DNA of 64,000 nt from Herbiconiux daphne (GTDB taxonomy: Bacteria; Actinomycetota; Actinomycetes; Actinomycetales; Microbacteriaceae): NCBI RefSeq assembly GCF_024979295.1, contig NZ_JANLCJ010000004.1:310001-374000 (forward strand), written 5' to 3'. Shown here piece after piece: positions 29,957 to 39,346 of this stretch (position 1 is its first letter; each line of letters starts with the position of its first letter). Below the pieces are notes generated by a model that searched no databases, had not been told where the DNA came from, and saw nothing but the letters and a program-made list of their open reading frames with translations. The position numbers were made by a program, and so were the translations under genes.

Positions 29957-31006
29957 TCAGCCGGCGGTGGTCTCACGAGCCACCAGCCGGTAGCCGCTCA
30001 CCACTTCGCGCGCCGGACGACCCGTCGCGCCGTGCTGGATCCTGTCGACCAGCAGTCGCACCGCCGTGCGGGCCGTCTCGTCGTGATCGGGTGCGATCGA
30101 CGAGAGTGACGGCACCAGGTATTCGCTCTCGGGCACGTCGTCGAAACCGATCACCTTGACGTCGGCGGGAACCCGGATGCCCAGGGTCGCGAAGGCCCGC
30201 AGCGCCCCCATCGCGACGGTGTCGGTGACGCAGAACACCCCGTCGAAGGGCACCCCGCTCTCGACCAGACGGGTGGCCGCCTCGGCGCCCCCGCGCATGG
30301 TGAACCGCTCGACGCCCGTCACGAGGGCGGGGTCGTAGGCGATGCCGGCGGCCGCGAGGGCGGTGCGGTAACCGGTGTGCCGCAGCGTGGAGACGTTCAC
30401 CTCGGCGGCACGCTCGCCCGGGGCCGCGTCGTCGGGGTGAGGTGCCTCGGGCGCGGCGGCGTCGAGGATGGCGATGCGGCGGCATCCGCTCTCGATCAGG
30501 TGCGTGACAGCCGTCTGCGCCCCGTCGACGTTGGGCAGGGCGATGTGGTCGACCGGTCCGTCGAAGATGCGCTCGCCCAGAATGACCACGGGGTGATCGA
30601 CCCGCAGCAGGTCGGAGTCGGCGGCGCCGAGCCCCACGGTGGCCAGGATGAGCCCGTCGTAGAGCCGGTTGCGTGAGAGGGCGAGGGCGCGCAGCTCGCT
30701 CTCGCGGGTGGCGCCGGTCTGCTCCACCACCACGTGGAGCTTGTGCTCGGCGGCGGCCTCGGTGATGAGGGCCGCGAGGTGGCCGTAGTAGGGGCGGTCG
30801 AGCTCGGGCACCGCCAGGCCGATCGTGCCGGTGCGCCCGGTGCGCAGGTTGCGGGCGGCGATGTTGACGCGGTAGTCGAGGGCCGAGATCGCCACGAGCA
30901 CCTTCTGGCGCGTCGCGGTCTTGACGTGGGGGTGCTCGTTGATGACGTGCGACACCGTCATCGGCGACACCCCGGCCGCTTTCGCCACGTCTTGTATCGT
31001 TACCAC
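29957..31006 (-). CDS. LacI-family transcriptional repressor
   Basis: The 349-residue protein opens VTIQDVAKAAGVSPMTVSHVINEH, the LacI-family helix-turn-helix plus hinge, followed by a periplasmic-binding-protein-like sugar domain ending IGFDDVPESEYLVPSLSSI. Start is GTG 31006, four bases after the kdpE stop. The first codons after GTG are GTA ACG ATA CAA, rare in this GC-rich DNA, and spell the same 12-base word as the operator before the GH43 gene. It therefore probably represses itself, and possibly the downstream exporter-lacZ genes and the GH43 gene. Confidence 0.9.
   Translation of the reverse strand: MVTIQDVAKAAGVSPMTVSHVINEHPHVKTATRQKVLVAISALDYRVNIAARNLRTGRTGTIGLAVPELDRPYYGHLAALITEAAAEHKLHVVVEQTGATRESELRALALSRNRLYDGLILATVGLGAADSDLLRVDHPVVILGERIFDGPVDHIALPNVDGAQTAVTHLIESGCRRIAILDAAAPEAPHPDDAAPGERAAEVNVSTLRHTGYRTALAAAGIAYDPALVTGVERFTMRGGAEAATRLVESGVPFDGVFCVTDTVAMGALRAFATLGIRVPADVKVIGFDDVPESEYLVPSLSSIAPDHDETARTAVRLLVDRIQHGATGRPAREVVSGYRLVARETTAG
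30991..31005. promoter_or_regulatory. LacI operator embedded in the LacI start codons
   Basis: TTGTATCGTTAC (30992-31003) is the reverse complement of the codons GTA-ACG-ATA-CAA directly after the GTG start. It matches 17935-17946 exactly. Its halves, TGTATC and GGTAAC, flank a central CG. Confidence 0.62.
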
Positions 31007-31010
31007 ACCA

Positions 31011-31697
31011 TCAGTCTGGCACGAAGCGGTAGCCCATCCCCGCTTCGGTGAGCAGGTGGCGCGGATGCGCGGGCTCGGGTTCGAGCTTCTTGCGCAATTG
31101 GCCGAGATAGAGACGCAGGTAGCCGGTCTCCTTGACGTGATGGGTGCCCCAGACCTCGGTGAGCAGCTCCTGATGGGTGACGAGCCGGCCGGGGTTGCGC
31201 ACGAGCAGCTCGAGCACCTTCCACTCGGTGGGCGTCAGGCGGATGGCGGTGCGATCGCCGGCTCGGGTGACCTGCCGGGCCGCCAGGTCGACCGTGACGC
31301 CGCCGAACGTCACGACGGGCTCGTCGCTCGCGGCTCCGGGGGTGGCGCGCCGGGTGAGGGCACGGATGCGCGCGAGCAGCTCGTCCATCGCGAACGGCTT
31401 GGTGACGTAGTCGTCGGCCCCCGCGTCGAGGGCGTCGACCTTGTCGGCCGACCCGGCGCGGCCCGACACGACGAGGATGGGCACGGCCGACCAGCCCCGC
31501 ACGGCCTGGATGACCTCGAGGCCGTCGAGCCGCGGCATCCCGAGGTCGAGCATGATGAGGTCGGGAGCGCTCTCGGCGGCGAGCCGGATCGCCTCGGCGC
31601 CGTCGGCCGCCGTGACGATGTCGTAGCCCTGCGAGCCGAGGGTGATGCGCAGCGCCCGCAGGATCTGCGGGTCGTCGTCGGCGATCAAGATCTTCAT
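31011..31697 (-). CDS. kdpE: KdpE response regulator
   Basis: The 228-residue OmpR/PhoB-type regulator has a receiver domain with the acidic cluster DDD at residues 7-9, phosphoacceptor D51 (IMLDLGMP) and a conserved K near 104. A C-terminal winged helix follows (TPTEWKVLELLVRNPGRLVTHQELLTEVWG). Its ATG overlaps the kdpD stop by four bases. Phosphorylated KdpE switches on kdpFABC when potassium is scarce or turgor falls. Confidence 0.95.
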   Translation of the reverse strand: MKILIADDDPQILRALRITLGSQGYDIVTAADGAEAIRLAAESAPDLIMLDLGMPRLDGLEVIQAVRGWSAVPILVVSGRAGSADKVDALDAGADDYVTKPFAMDELLARIRALTRRATPGAASDEPVVTFGGVTVDLAARQVTRAGDRTAIRLTPTEWKVLELLVRNPGRLVTHQELLTEVWGTHHVKETGYLRLYLGQLRKKLEPEPAHPRHLLTEAGMGYRFVPD

Positions 31698-34384
31698 CGG
31701 TCGGCGCCCTCCTGGTCGACTGGCGCAGCCACCGGCAGCGTCACCACCATTGTGAGGCCTCCGCCGGGAGTCTCCTCGGTGTCGAGGGTGCCGCCCATGC
31801 CTTCGGCGAAGCCCTTCGAGAGGGCCAGACCGAGCCCGAGCCCGGTGAGGTTGTCGGTGTCGCCGAGCCGCTGGAAGGGCACGAACACCTCGTCGCGCCG
31901 ATCGCTCGGAATGCCCGGGCCGCGATCGATCACCCGGATCTGCACCGTGTCGGCGAACGCACTCGCCGCCACCACGACCCGCTCACCCTCGGGGCTGTAG
32001 CGCACGGCGTTCGAGAGCAGGTTGACCAGCACCCGGTCGAGCAGCACGGGGTCGGCGTCGAACGCCGGCAGATCGGCGGGGATGTCGAGGTCGACCTCTT
32101 CGGGGCCGAGCCCGAGCTCGTCGAACACGGCCGGGATGACGTCGTCGAGATCGACGGGCTCGAGCGAGACCCCGAGCACCCCGGCCTGCACGCGGCTGAC
32201 GTCGAGCAGGTCGGTGAGCAGCTGCGCAAGTGAGGCGAGGCTCTCTTCGGCCGTCTCGAGCAGCTCGTCGCGGTCGGCCGGCGTGAGCGACGACTGCCGC
32301 GCGCGCAGCCCGGTGACGGCGGCGGTCGCGGCGGTGAGCGGGCGGCGCAGGTCGTGGCCCACGGCGGCGAGCAGGGCCGAGCGCACCCGGTCGGCGGCGG
32401 CCAGCGGCGCCATCTCGCGCGCGGTCTCTTCGAGCCCCGCGTGCTCGAGTGCTGCCGCGAGCTGCACCACGATCACGGCGAGCAACCGGCGATCGGATGC
32501 CGCCAGCTCCCGCCCGTGCAACTCGAGCACGGTCTCGTCGTCGACCCGCACCTCGACGACCCCGTCCCCGTCCCCACCCTCCCGCTCCTCGCGTCCTCGG
32601 CCTCCCGAGCGCTCCTCGCGCCACCCACCCTCCCGCGAGTGGTCACTTTCGGCGGCATCCGGCGCGTTTTGGCGCACTTCGTGACCACTCGGCGAAGGGG
32701 TGGAGGGGGTGGGGGGCGCGTCGGGGGCGGACGGGGGCGCGGCGGGGGCCGCGGGGGCGGGCTCGCCGTCGGTGTAGAGGGGGCGGCCGGCGCGCAGCAG
32801 GCGCACGCCGGTGAGGCCGAACGCCTCGCGGGTCTGGGTGACGAGGGCCTGCAGGGCGTCCTCGCCCCGCAGCACGCTGCCGGCGACGGTGGCCACGAGT
32901 TCCGATTCGGCCGCCGAGCGCCGCGCCATGCGCGAGCGCCGGGCCGCCTGGTCGACCACGATGCTCACGAGCACGGCGATCACCACGTAGAGCACGAGCG
33001 CGAGGATGTGCAGCGGGTCGCTCACCGTCACGGTGTAGAGCGGTGCCACGAAGAAGAAGTCGAGTGTGAGTCCGCTCAGCACCGCGGCGAACAGCGCCGG
33101 CCAGATGCCGCCGATCAGCGCCGCAACCACCACGAGCAGCTGGTAGCTCAGCACGTCTGACGTGATCGACTCCTCGCTGCGGAACGCCGACAGCAGCCAG
33201 GTGAGCAGGGGCCCCGCGGCGAGCGCGAAGGCGAAGCCGTAGAGCCTGCGGCGCAGCGAGAGCGCCCCGTGCGACCCCGGCAACCGCACGCGCAGACCGC
33301 GGGCGGCTGCCGCGTGCGTCACGATGTGCACGTCGATGTCGCCCGACTCGCGGATGACCGTGGTGCCGATGCCGGGACCCGTGAGCAGCGCGCTCAGGCG
33401 GGTGCGCCGGCTCACCCCGATCACGAGCTGCGTCGCGTTGCTCGCCCGGGCGAATTCCACCAGGGCGGTCGGGATGTCGTCGCCGATCACCTGATGGTAG
33501 CTGCCACCCAGGCTCTCGACCAGCTGCCGCTGCGCGGCCAGCGCGCCCGGATTCGGGTCGCGCAGCCCGTCTTGGCTGGTCACGTGCACGGCGAGCAACC
33601 GCCCGCCCGACGACCTCGCCGCGATGCGGGCGCCACGGCGGATGAGCGTCTCGCCCTCGGGCCCGCCGGTCAGCGCCACGACCACCCGTTCGCGCGCCTC
33701 CCACTTGTCGCCGATGCCGTGGTCGCTGCGGTACTTCTGCAGCGACGAGTCGACCTCGTCGGCGAGCCAGAGCAGGGCGAGCTCACGAAGCGCCGTGAGG
33801 TTGCCGAGCCGGAAGTAGTTCGACAGCGCGGCATCCACCCGCGCTTCGGGATAGACCACACCCTCGGCCAGCCGGTCGCGCAGCGCCTGGGGCGCGAGGT
33901 CGACGACCTCGATCTGGTCGGCTTCGCGAAGCACGGCATCCGGAATCGTCTCGCGCTGCGGCACGCCGGTGATCTGCTGCACCACGTCGTTGAGCGACTC
34001 GATGTGCTGGATGTTGACGGTCGAGATCACGTCGATGCCGGCATCCAGCAGGGTCTCGACGTCGCGCCAGCGCTTCTCGTGGGCGAGGCCAGGGGCGTTG
34101 GTGTGGGCCAGCTCGTCGACGAGCGCGTACTCGGGAGCTCGGGCGAGCACGGCGTCGAGATCCATCTCGGCGAGCTCGACCCCGCGGTGCGACACGAGCA
34201 CGCGCGGCACGATCTCGAAGCCGGCGGTCATCGCCTTGGTGGCCGCCCGCCCGTGCGTCTCGACCACGGCGACCACCACGTCTTTTCCGGCCGCCCGCAG
34301 GCGCCGCCCCTCTTCGAGCATGGCGTAGGTCTTGCCGACGCCGGGAGCGGCGCCGAGCAAGACCCGCAGCCTGCCCTGCTTCAC
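31694..34384 (-). CDS. kdpD: KdpD sensor histidine kinase
   Basis: The 896-residue protein has the KdpD N-terminal domain with Walker A GAAPGVGKT (residues 12-20), a universal-stress-like domain (about 230-365), four membrane helices (about 380-500), a GAF-like segment, a histidine kinase core with H675 region VGHDLRRPLT, and an ATPase domain with DRGPGIPSDRRDEVF and GLGLALSKGFAEGMGG. Between the GAF-like part and the kinase, residues about 548-615 are a low-complexity Pro/Ser/Gly/Glu linker. Inside it (about 565-583) lies a 56-bp hairpin element that keeps the frame. It sits 39 bases after kdpC. Confidence 0.95.
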   Translation of the reverse strand: MKQGRLRVLLGAAPGVGKTYAMLEEGRRLRAAGKDVVVAVVETHGRAATKAMTAGFEIVPRVLVSHRGVELAEMDLDAVLARAPEYALVDELAHTNAPGLAHEKRWRDVETLLDAGIDVISTVNIQHIESLNDVVQQITGVPQRETIPDAVLREADQIEVVDLAPQALRDRLAEGVVYPEARVDAALSNYFRLGNLTALRELALLWLADEVDSSLQKYRSDHGIGDKWEARERVVVALTGGPEGETLIRRGARIAARSSGGRLLAVHVTSQDGLRDPNPGALAAQRQLVESLGGSYHQVIGDDIPTALVEFARASNATQLVIGVSRRTRLSALLTGPGIGTTVIRESGDIDVHIVTHAAAARGLRVRLPGSHGALSLRRRLYGFAFALAAGPLLTWLLSAFRSEESITSDVLSYQLLVVVAALIGGIWPALFAAVLSGLTLDFFFVAPLYTVTVSDPLHILALVLYVVIAVLVSIVVDQAARRSRMARRSAAESELVATVAGSVLRGEDALQALVTQTREAFGLTGVRLLRAGRPLYTDGEPAPAAPAAPPSAPDAPPTPSTPSPSGHEVRQNAPDAAESDHSREGGWREERSGGRGREEREGGDGDGVVEVRVDDETVLELHGRELAASDRRLLAVIVVQLAAALEHAGLEETAREMAPLAAADRVRSALLAAVGHDLRRPLTAATAAVTGLRARQSSLTPADRDELLETAEESLASLAQLLTDLLDVSRVQAGVLGVSLEPVDLDDVIPAVFDELGLGPEEVDLDIPADLPAFDADPVLLDRVLVNLLSNAVRYSPEGERVVVAASAFADTVQIRVIDRGPGIPSDRRDEVFVPFQRLGDTDNLTGLGLGLALSKGFAEGMGGTLDTEETPGGGLTMVVTLPVAAPVDQEGADR
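32621..32713. repeat. 56-bp hairpin element inside kdpD
   Basis: CGAGTGGTCAC (32636-32646) and GTGACCACTCG (32681-32691) are perfect 11-bp inverted arms. The left flank is C-rich (CCACCCTCCCG) and the right flank G-rich (AAGGGGTGGAGGGGGTGGGG), just as for the elements at 12191 and 12364. The arm sequence differs from those copies but pairing and length are kept. The insertion lies in the low-complexity linker of KdpD and leaves the frame open. Confidence 0.72.
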
Positions 34385-34423
34385 GACCGGCCCCCGTCAG
34401 GGAGCGCCGAGGGGCCCACCTCG

Positions 34424-35023
34424 TCAGAGCGCGGCGAGCGCGATGTTGAGCCGCAGCACGTCGACGGTCGGCTCGCCCAGGTAGCCGAGGTCACGGCCCT
34501 GAATGAAGGACTCGACCAGATCATGAACCTGCGACTCCTCCAGTCCGCGCGCCTCTGCGACACGAGGCACCTGCAGTAGAGCGTAGGCGGGGCTGATGTG
34601 CGGGTCGAGTCCGGAGCCCGACGTGGTGAGCGCGTCGACCGGGATGTCGGCCACCGGCACCCCTTCCAGCTCCGAGATCGCGGCCTTGCGGGCGTCGATC
34701 TCGGCCAGGAAGTCGGGGTTCTCGGGGCCGTAGTTGCTGCCGACGGATGCCGCCGCGTCATAGCCTGCGGCCGAGGGCCGCGACTGGAACCACTCGGGCA
34801 GGGCGTTGCCGTCGTCGTCGGTGAACGACTGCCCGATCAGCGACGAACCGACGACCGTGCCGTCGGCATCCGTCACCATCGAGCCGTTGGCCTGGGCGGG
34901 CAGCACGAGCTGACCGACGCCGAGCACCGCCAGGGGGAACACGATGCCGAGCGTGACGGTGGCGACGATCATGTAGCGCAACGCCACCCAGTAGGGGCGG
35001 GCGAAACCGCGTGTAGGAGCCAT
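34424..35023 (-). CDS. kdpC: KdpC subunit of the potassium-transporting ATPase
   Basis: The 199-residue protein has a single N-terminal membrane helix (about residues 13-40) and a soluble domain with VVGSSLIGQSF, LPEWFQSRPSAAGYDAAASVGSNYGPENPDF and the final LVESFIQGRDLGYLGEPTVDVLRLNIAL, all standard KdpC motifs. KdpC stabilises the KdpA-KdpB complex. It starts 19 bases after kdpB. Confidence 0.96.
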   Translation of the reverse strand: MAPTRGFARPYWVALRYMIVATVTLGIVFPLAVLGVGQLVLPAQANGSMVTDADGTVVGSSLIGQSFTDDDGNALPEWFQSRPSAAGYDAAASVGSNYGPENPDFLAEIDARKAAISELEGVPVADIPVDALTTSGSGLDPHISPAYALLQVPRVAEARGLEESQVHDLVESFIQGRDLGYLGEPTVDVLRLNIALAAL

Positions 35024-35042
35024 GAGAGCAGGAGCCTTCTTT

Positions 35043-37121
35043 CTAGAAACCGGGGATGAGGCTCACGACGAGGTCGATGAGCTTGATGCCGATGAACGGG
35101 GCGATGACGCCGCCGAGCCCGTAGACGAGCAGGTTGCGGCTCAGGATGCGCGATGCCGACATCGGCCGGTATTTCACACCGCGGAGCGCGAGCGGGATCA
35201 GCACCACGATCACCAGGGCGTTGAAGATGACCGCCGAGAGGATCGCCGAGGCCGGCGAGTGCAGCTGCATGATGTTGAGCAGCGCGAGACCCGGGAAGAC
35301 CGCGGCGAACATCGCGGGGATGATGGCGAAGTACTTGGCCACGTCGTTCGCGATCGAGAACGTGGTGAGCGCCCCGCGCGTGATCAGCAGCTGCTTGCCG
35401 ATGGCCACGATGTCGATGAGCTTCGTGGGGTCGGAGTCGAGGTCGACCATGTTGCCGGCCTCTTTGGCCGCCGAGGTGCCCGTGTTCATGGCCACGCCGA
35501 CATCCGCCTGCGCGAGGGCCGGGGCGTCGTTGGTGCCGTCACCGGTCATGGCGACGAGACGCCCGCCCTCCTGCTCGCGGCGGATCAGGGCGAGCTTGTC
35601 CTCGGGCGTCGCCTCGGCCAGGTAGTCGTCGACGCCCGCCTCGGCCGCGATGGCCTTGGCCGTGAGCGGGTTGTCGCCCGTCACCATGACCGTGCGGATG
35701 CCCATCGAGCGCAGTTCGGCGAACCGGGTGGCGATGCCCTCCTTCACGATGTCCTTGAGGTAGACCACACCGAGGATCTGCGCGGGGCGGCCGGGCTCGC
35801 GCACGGCCACCACGAGCGGCGTTCCGCCGAGCTCGCCGATGGCGTCGGTCTGTTCCTGCAGTTCGTCGAACAGCGAGCTGCCCTTGGTGCCCGTCTCGCG
35901 GGCCCAGGCGGTGACAGCCGAGCCGGCGCCCTTGCGGATCTGGCGACCGTCGGCGAAGTCGATGCCGCTCATGCGGGTCTGCGCCGTGAACGGCACGATC
36001 TCGCCGTCGACCGTCGACGGCCGGCGGAAGCCCTGCTGTTCGGCGAGGTCGACGATCGACTTGCCTTCGGGGGTGGGGTCGGAGAGCGACGAAAGTGCAG
36101 CGGCATCCCGCAGCGCGATGTTGTCGACCCCCACGAGGGACCGCAGCTCGGATGCGCGACGGTTGCCGTAGGTGATCGTGCCCGTCTTGTCCATCAGCAG
36201 CGTGGTGACGTCGCCCGCGGCCTCGACCGCGCGACCCGACATGGCGAGCACGTTGTGCTGCACCAGGCGGTCCATGCCGGCGATGCCGATGGCCGAGAGC
36301 AGCGCACCGATGGTGGTGGGGATGAGGCAGACGAGCAGCGCCACGAGCACCGCGACCGACGGGGCGGCGTCGGAGTAGCCCGCGATCGGCCCGAGGGTGA
36401 GCACCACGATCAAGAAGATGATCGAGAGGCTCGCGAGCAGGATGTTGAGGGCGATCTCGTTCGGCGTCTTCTGCCGCGAGGCCCCTTCGACGAGCCGGAT
36501 CATGCGGTCGACGAAGGTCTCGCCGGGCTTCGAGGTGATGCGCACCACGATGCGGTCGGAGAGCACGCGGGTGCCGCCGGTGACCGCGCTGCGGTCGCCA
36601 CCCGACTCCCGCACCACCGGCGCCGACTCGCCCGTGATGGCCGATTCGTCGACCGAGGCGATGCCGTGCACGATGTCGCCGTCGCCCGGAACCAGCTCAC
36701 CCGCAACCACGACGACCGTGTCGCCGAGTCTGAGATCGGCCGAGGCCACCTGCGTGGTCGTGGCACGCTCGGCCGCCGGGTCGTGCGCCGGGTCGTAGTC
36801 GACCACGCGAACGGCCATGGTGCTCGTGCGGGTCTTGCGCAGGCTCGCGGCCTGGGCTTTGCCGCGGCCCTCGGCCACGGCCTCGGCCAGGTTGGCGAAG
36901 AGCACGGTGAGCCAGAGCCAGACGGCGATGCCCCAGGTGAAGGCGACCGAACCGGCCGCGTCCCCCGAGCCGAGGAACGGCTGCACGATGGCGATCAACG
37001 TCGTCAGCGCGGCTCCGACCTCGACGATGAACATCACCGGGTTCTTCCACATGACCCGCGGATCGAGCTTGCGGAAGGCCCCGGGAATGCCCGTGGCGAG
37101 TTGTGACGTGAACATCGACAT
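35043..37121 (-). CDS. kdpB: KdpB P-type ATPase subunit
   Basis: The 692-residue protein has the phosphorylation motif DKTGTITYG at about residue 308, the TGES loop (ITGESAPV), the nucleotide-domain KGA, and the hinge [43 protein letters not shown]. KdpB hydrolyses ATP and drives potassium through KdpA. The ATG at 37121 is five bases after the kdpA stop; a second ATG two codons later is possible. Confidence 0.97.
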   Translation of the reverse strand: MSMFTSQLATGIPGAFRKLDPRVMWKNPVMFIVEVGAALTTLIAIVQPFLGSGDAAGSVAFTWGIAVWLWLTVLFANLAEAVAEGRGKAQAASLRKTRTSTMAVRVVDYDPAHDPAAERATTTQVASADLRLGDTVVVVAGELVPGDGDIVHGIASVDESAITGESAPVVRESGGDRSAVTGGTRVLSDRIVVRITSKPGETFVDRMIRLVEGASRQKTPNEIALNILLASLSIIFLIVVLTLGPIAGYSDAAPSVAVLVALLVCLIPTTIGALLSAIGIAGMDRLVQHNVLAMSGRAVEAAGDVTTLLMDKTGTITYGNRRASELRSLVGVDNIALRDAAALSSLSDPTPEGKSIVDLAEQQGFRRPSTVDGEIVPFTAQTRMSGIDFADGRQIRKGAGSAVTAWARETGTKGSSLFDELQEQTDAIGELGGTPLVVAVREPGRPAQILGVVYLKDIVKEGIATRFAELRSMGIRTVMVTGDNPLTAKAIAAEAGVDDYLAEATPEDKLALIRREQEGGRLVAMTGDGTNDAPALAQADVGVAMNTGTSAAKEAGNMVDLDSDPTKLIDIVAIGKQLLITRGALTTFSIANDVAKYFAIIPAMFAAVFPGLALLNIMQLHSPASAILSAVIFNALVIVVLIPLALRGVKYRPMSASRILSRNLLVYGLGGVIAPFIGIKLIDLVVSLIPGF

Positions 37122-37126
37122 GATGG

Positions 37127-38800
37127 TTACTGCAGCCCTTCAGCGAGAGGCCCGAGTGCGAGCACCGGGAAGTAGGTGAGGGCGACGACGATCACGACGA
37201 CGCCCACGAGAAGGCCCACGAACTGCGGGCGGTGGGTGGGCAGGGTGCCGGCGGTGACGGGGATCCTGCCCTGGGCGGCCAGCGACCCGGCGAGCGCGAG
37301 CACGAAGACGATCGGGATGAACCGGCCGAGCAGCATGGCGACGCCGAGCGCAGTGTTGAACCACGGGGTGTTGGCGGTGATGCCGGCGAAGGCCGAGCCG
37401 TTGTTGTTGGCGGCCGAGGTGAAGGCGTAGAGCACTTCACTGAAGCCGTGCAACCCGGGGTTCCAGATCGAGGTGCCCTCGACATCCGCTCGCACCGCCG
37501 GAATGGCGAAGCTGAGCGCGGTGCCGAGCAGCACGAGCACGGGGGTGGTCAGGATGTAGAGGCTCGCGAGCTTGATCTCGCGCGGGCCGATCTTCTTGCC
37601 GAGGTATTCGGGCGTGCGGCCGACGAGCAGCCCCGCGATGAACACGGTGATGATGGCGATCACGAGCATGCCGTAGAGGCCCGCCCCGATGCCGCCGGGC
37701 GCGATCTCGCCGAGCATCATGTTGAACATCGTCATCATGCCGCCGAGCGAGGTGAAGCTGTCGTGCATCGAGTTGACCGCACCGGTCGACGTGAGCGTCG
37801 AGGTGGAGCCGAAGAGAGCGGATGCCGCCACGCCGAAGCGCTGCTCCTTGCCCTCGAGCGCCCCGCCCGCGGCCATGGGACCGGTGCCGGCGCCGATGAT
37901 CTCGAAGGTCGTGAGCGCCGCGAGCGACACCACGAAGATCGTTCCCATCGCGGCCAGCACGGCGTAGCCCTGCCGCTTGTCGCCCACCATCGTGCCGAAG
38001 GTGCGGGGCAGCGAGAACGGGATGGCGAGCATCAGCACGATCTCGAACAGGTCGGTCCAGGGCGTGGGGTTCTCGAACGGATGCGCCGAGTTCACGTTGA
38101 AGAAGCCACCACCGTTGTTGCCCAGCAGCTTGATGGCCTCCTGCGACGCGACCGGCCCGCCCGGGATCGACTGCGTGCCTCCGGTGAGGGTCGTCACGTC
38201 GGTGAACCCGGAGAAGTTCTGGATGACGCCGCCGGCGATCAGCACGATCGCCGCGATGAACGACAGCGGCAGCAGCACCCGGAAGGTTCCGCGGGTCAGG
38301 TCGACCCAGAAGTTGCCGAGGGTGCCGGTGGAGCGGCGCGAGAAGCCGCGGATCAGGGCGATCGCCACGGCGAGACCCACGCCGGCCGACACGAAGTTCT
38401 GCACGGCCAAGCCGATCAACTGCACGGTGTAGCCCATGGTGACGTCGGGGGAATACGACTGCCAGTTCGTGTTGGTCACGAACGACACGGCGGTGTTGAA
38501 CGAGAGCCCCTCGGGAATCGCGGGGAACCCGAGCGAGTAGGGCAGCACGGCCTGCAGGCGCTGGATGAGGTAGACGAGCAGCACCCCGATGAGCGAGAAG
38601 GCGAGCACACCGCGCAGGTAGGCCCCCCAGCTCTGCTCGGAGTCGGGGGCGACCCCGACCACGCGGTAGAGTCCGCGCTCGACCTTGAGGTGCTTGGCCG
38701 AGGTGAAGGTGTGCGCCATGAAGTCGCCGAGGGGCCGATAGATCAGCGCGATGGCGAGGGCGAGGGTCGCGAATTGCGCGACGGCGAGCCAGGTCTCCAT
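37127..38800 (-). CDS. kdpA: KdpA potassium-binding channel subunit
   Basis: The 557-residue membrane protein has about ten helices and the four potassium-selectivity-loop regions, visible as [54 protein letters not shown] and [15 protein letters not shown]. It forms the ion pathway of the Kdp pump. Its ATG follows the kdpF stop by one base. Confidence 0.97.
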   Translation of the reverse strand: METWLAVAQFATLALAIALIYRPLGDFMAHTFTSAKHLKVERGLYRVVGVAPDSEQSWGAYLRGVLAFSLIGVLLVYLIQRLQAVLPYSLGFPAIPEGLSFNTAVSFVTNTNWQSYSPDVTMGYTVQLIGLAVQNFVSAGVGLAVAIALIRGFSRRSTGTLGNFWVDLTRGTFRVLLPLSFIAAIVLIAGGVIQNFSGFTDVTTLTGGTQSIPGGPVASQEAIKLLGNNGGGFFNVNSAHPFENPTPWTDLFEIVLMLAIPFSLPRTFGTMVGDKRQGYAVLAAMGTIFVVSLAALTTFEIIGAGTGPMAAGGALEGKEQRFGVAASALFGSTSTLTSTGAVNSMHDSFTSLGGMMTMFNMMLGEIAPGGIGAGLYGMLVIAIITVFIAGLLVGRTPEYLGKKIGPREIKLASLYILTTPVLVLLGTALSFAIPAVRADVEGTSIWNPGLHGFSEVLYAFTSAANNNGSAFAGITANTPWFNTALGVAMLLGRFIPIVFVLALAGSLAAQGRIPVTAGTLPTHRPQFVGLLVGVVVIVVALTYFPVLALGPLAEGLQ

Positions 38801-38801
38801 G

Positions 38802-38891
38802 TCAGAAACGCTCCGGCTTCACGAGGGCGTAGACGAGGTAGGCGACGGCGGCGACACCGAGCACCGCGGCGAGCAGTTCGATGACGATCAC
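38802..38891 (-). CDS. kdpF: KdpF stabilising peptide (29 residues)
   Basis: The frame runs GTG to TGA and reads [20 protein letters not shown] followed by YALVKPERF. It is one membrane helix ending in the KPERF motif that marks KdpF across bacteria, and it has the same 29-residue length as the Escherichia coli peptide. The GTG overlaps the stop of the preceding small frame (GTGA) and the stop is one base before the kdpA ATG. KdpF helps hold the KdpABC complex together in the membrane. Confidence 0.92.
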   Translation of the reverse strand: MIVIELLAAVLGVAAVAYLVYALVKPERF

Positions 38892-38971
38892 AGCTTGCCG
38901 ACCCCCCAGGCGACGAGGGCGACGATGCCGAATAGGGCAAGGATCGCAGCGACATAGACGATGTCGAGCAC
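38888..38971 (-). CDS. Small single-helix membrane peptide coupled upstream of kdpF
   Basis: The 27-residue reading from the GTG at 38971 (six bases after GGAG) is VLDIVYVAAILALFGIVALV followed by AWGVGKL; an ATG at 38983 would give 31 residues but overlaps that GGAG. It is one hydrophobic helix with a Lys at the end. Its stop overlaps the kdpF start by four bases, so it is the first gene of the kdp operon. It does not carry the KPERF ending of KdpF. I do not know a named family for it. Confidence 0.72.
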   Translation of the reverse strand: MLDIVYVAAILALFGIVALVAWGVGKL

Positions 38972-39107
38972 GGGTATCTCCATCCGAACGGTGTTGACTG
39001 ACGGATGTCGATTCAACGCCGCTGCCGGGCAGCCCCTGTCGGTCCTAACGATTTCCTGTCGCCACGCCGCGAGAACCCCACGCGTTCCATACGCGCCCGG
39101 TTCGACC

Positions 39108-39113
39108 TATGCT
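39108..39113 (+). promoter_or_regulatory. Probable -10 box (TATGCT) for the small gene at 39140
   Basis: TATGCT lies 27 bases before the ATG, with AAAGGAGAA as ribosome-binding site between them. The -35 region is not clear. Confidence 0.45.
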
Positions 39114-39139
39114 TTTCGAGTCGAGTTCAAAGGAGAACC

Positions 39140-39346
39140 ATGACCGAAACTCTGACCGCGCGCGCCATCACCTGGCGCGAGGCCCAACTGGGCCTGTGGG
39201 TCGCGACCACACCACATGCCGGGCCGATCGGCATCGTCACCGAGAAGTGGGTTCACGGCTTCGTCGTGACCGGGCGCAGCGGAAAGCACCTCGGAACCTA
39301 CCCGAGCCTCGACGACGCGAAGGCGGCGCTGGAGGCAGTTCTCTAG
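39140..39346 (+). CDS. Small hypothetical protein (68 residues)
   Basis: A strong ribosome-binding site (AAAGGAG) precedes the ATG. The protein begins MTETLTARAITWREAQLGLW and ends in a probable amphipathic helix (YPSLDDAKAALEAVL); GRSGKHLGTY sits in between. It has no membrane segment or known motif. It diverges from the kdp operon, and its stop overlaps the stop of the convergent DUF7882 gene in the shared word CTAG. I do not recognise a function. Confidence 0.75.
   Translation: MTETLTARAITWREAQLGLWVATTPHAGPIGIVTEKWVHGFVVTGRSGKHLGTYPSLDDAKAALEAVL

Noticed and set aside
38992-39016. A GTTGA/TCAAC inverted pair upstream of the kdp operon as a KdpE site.
   Set aside because: The arms are only five bases and match no KdpE motif I know, so I do not list it as an operator.
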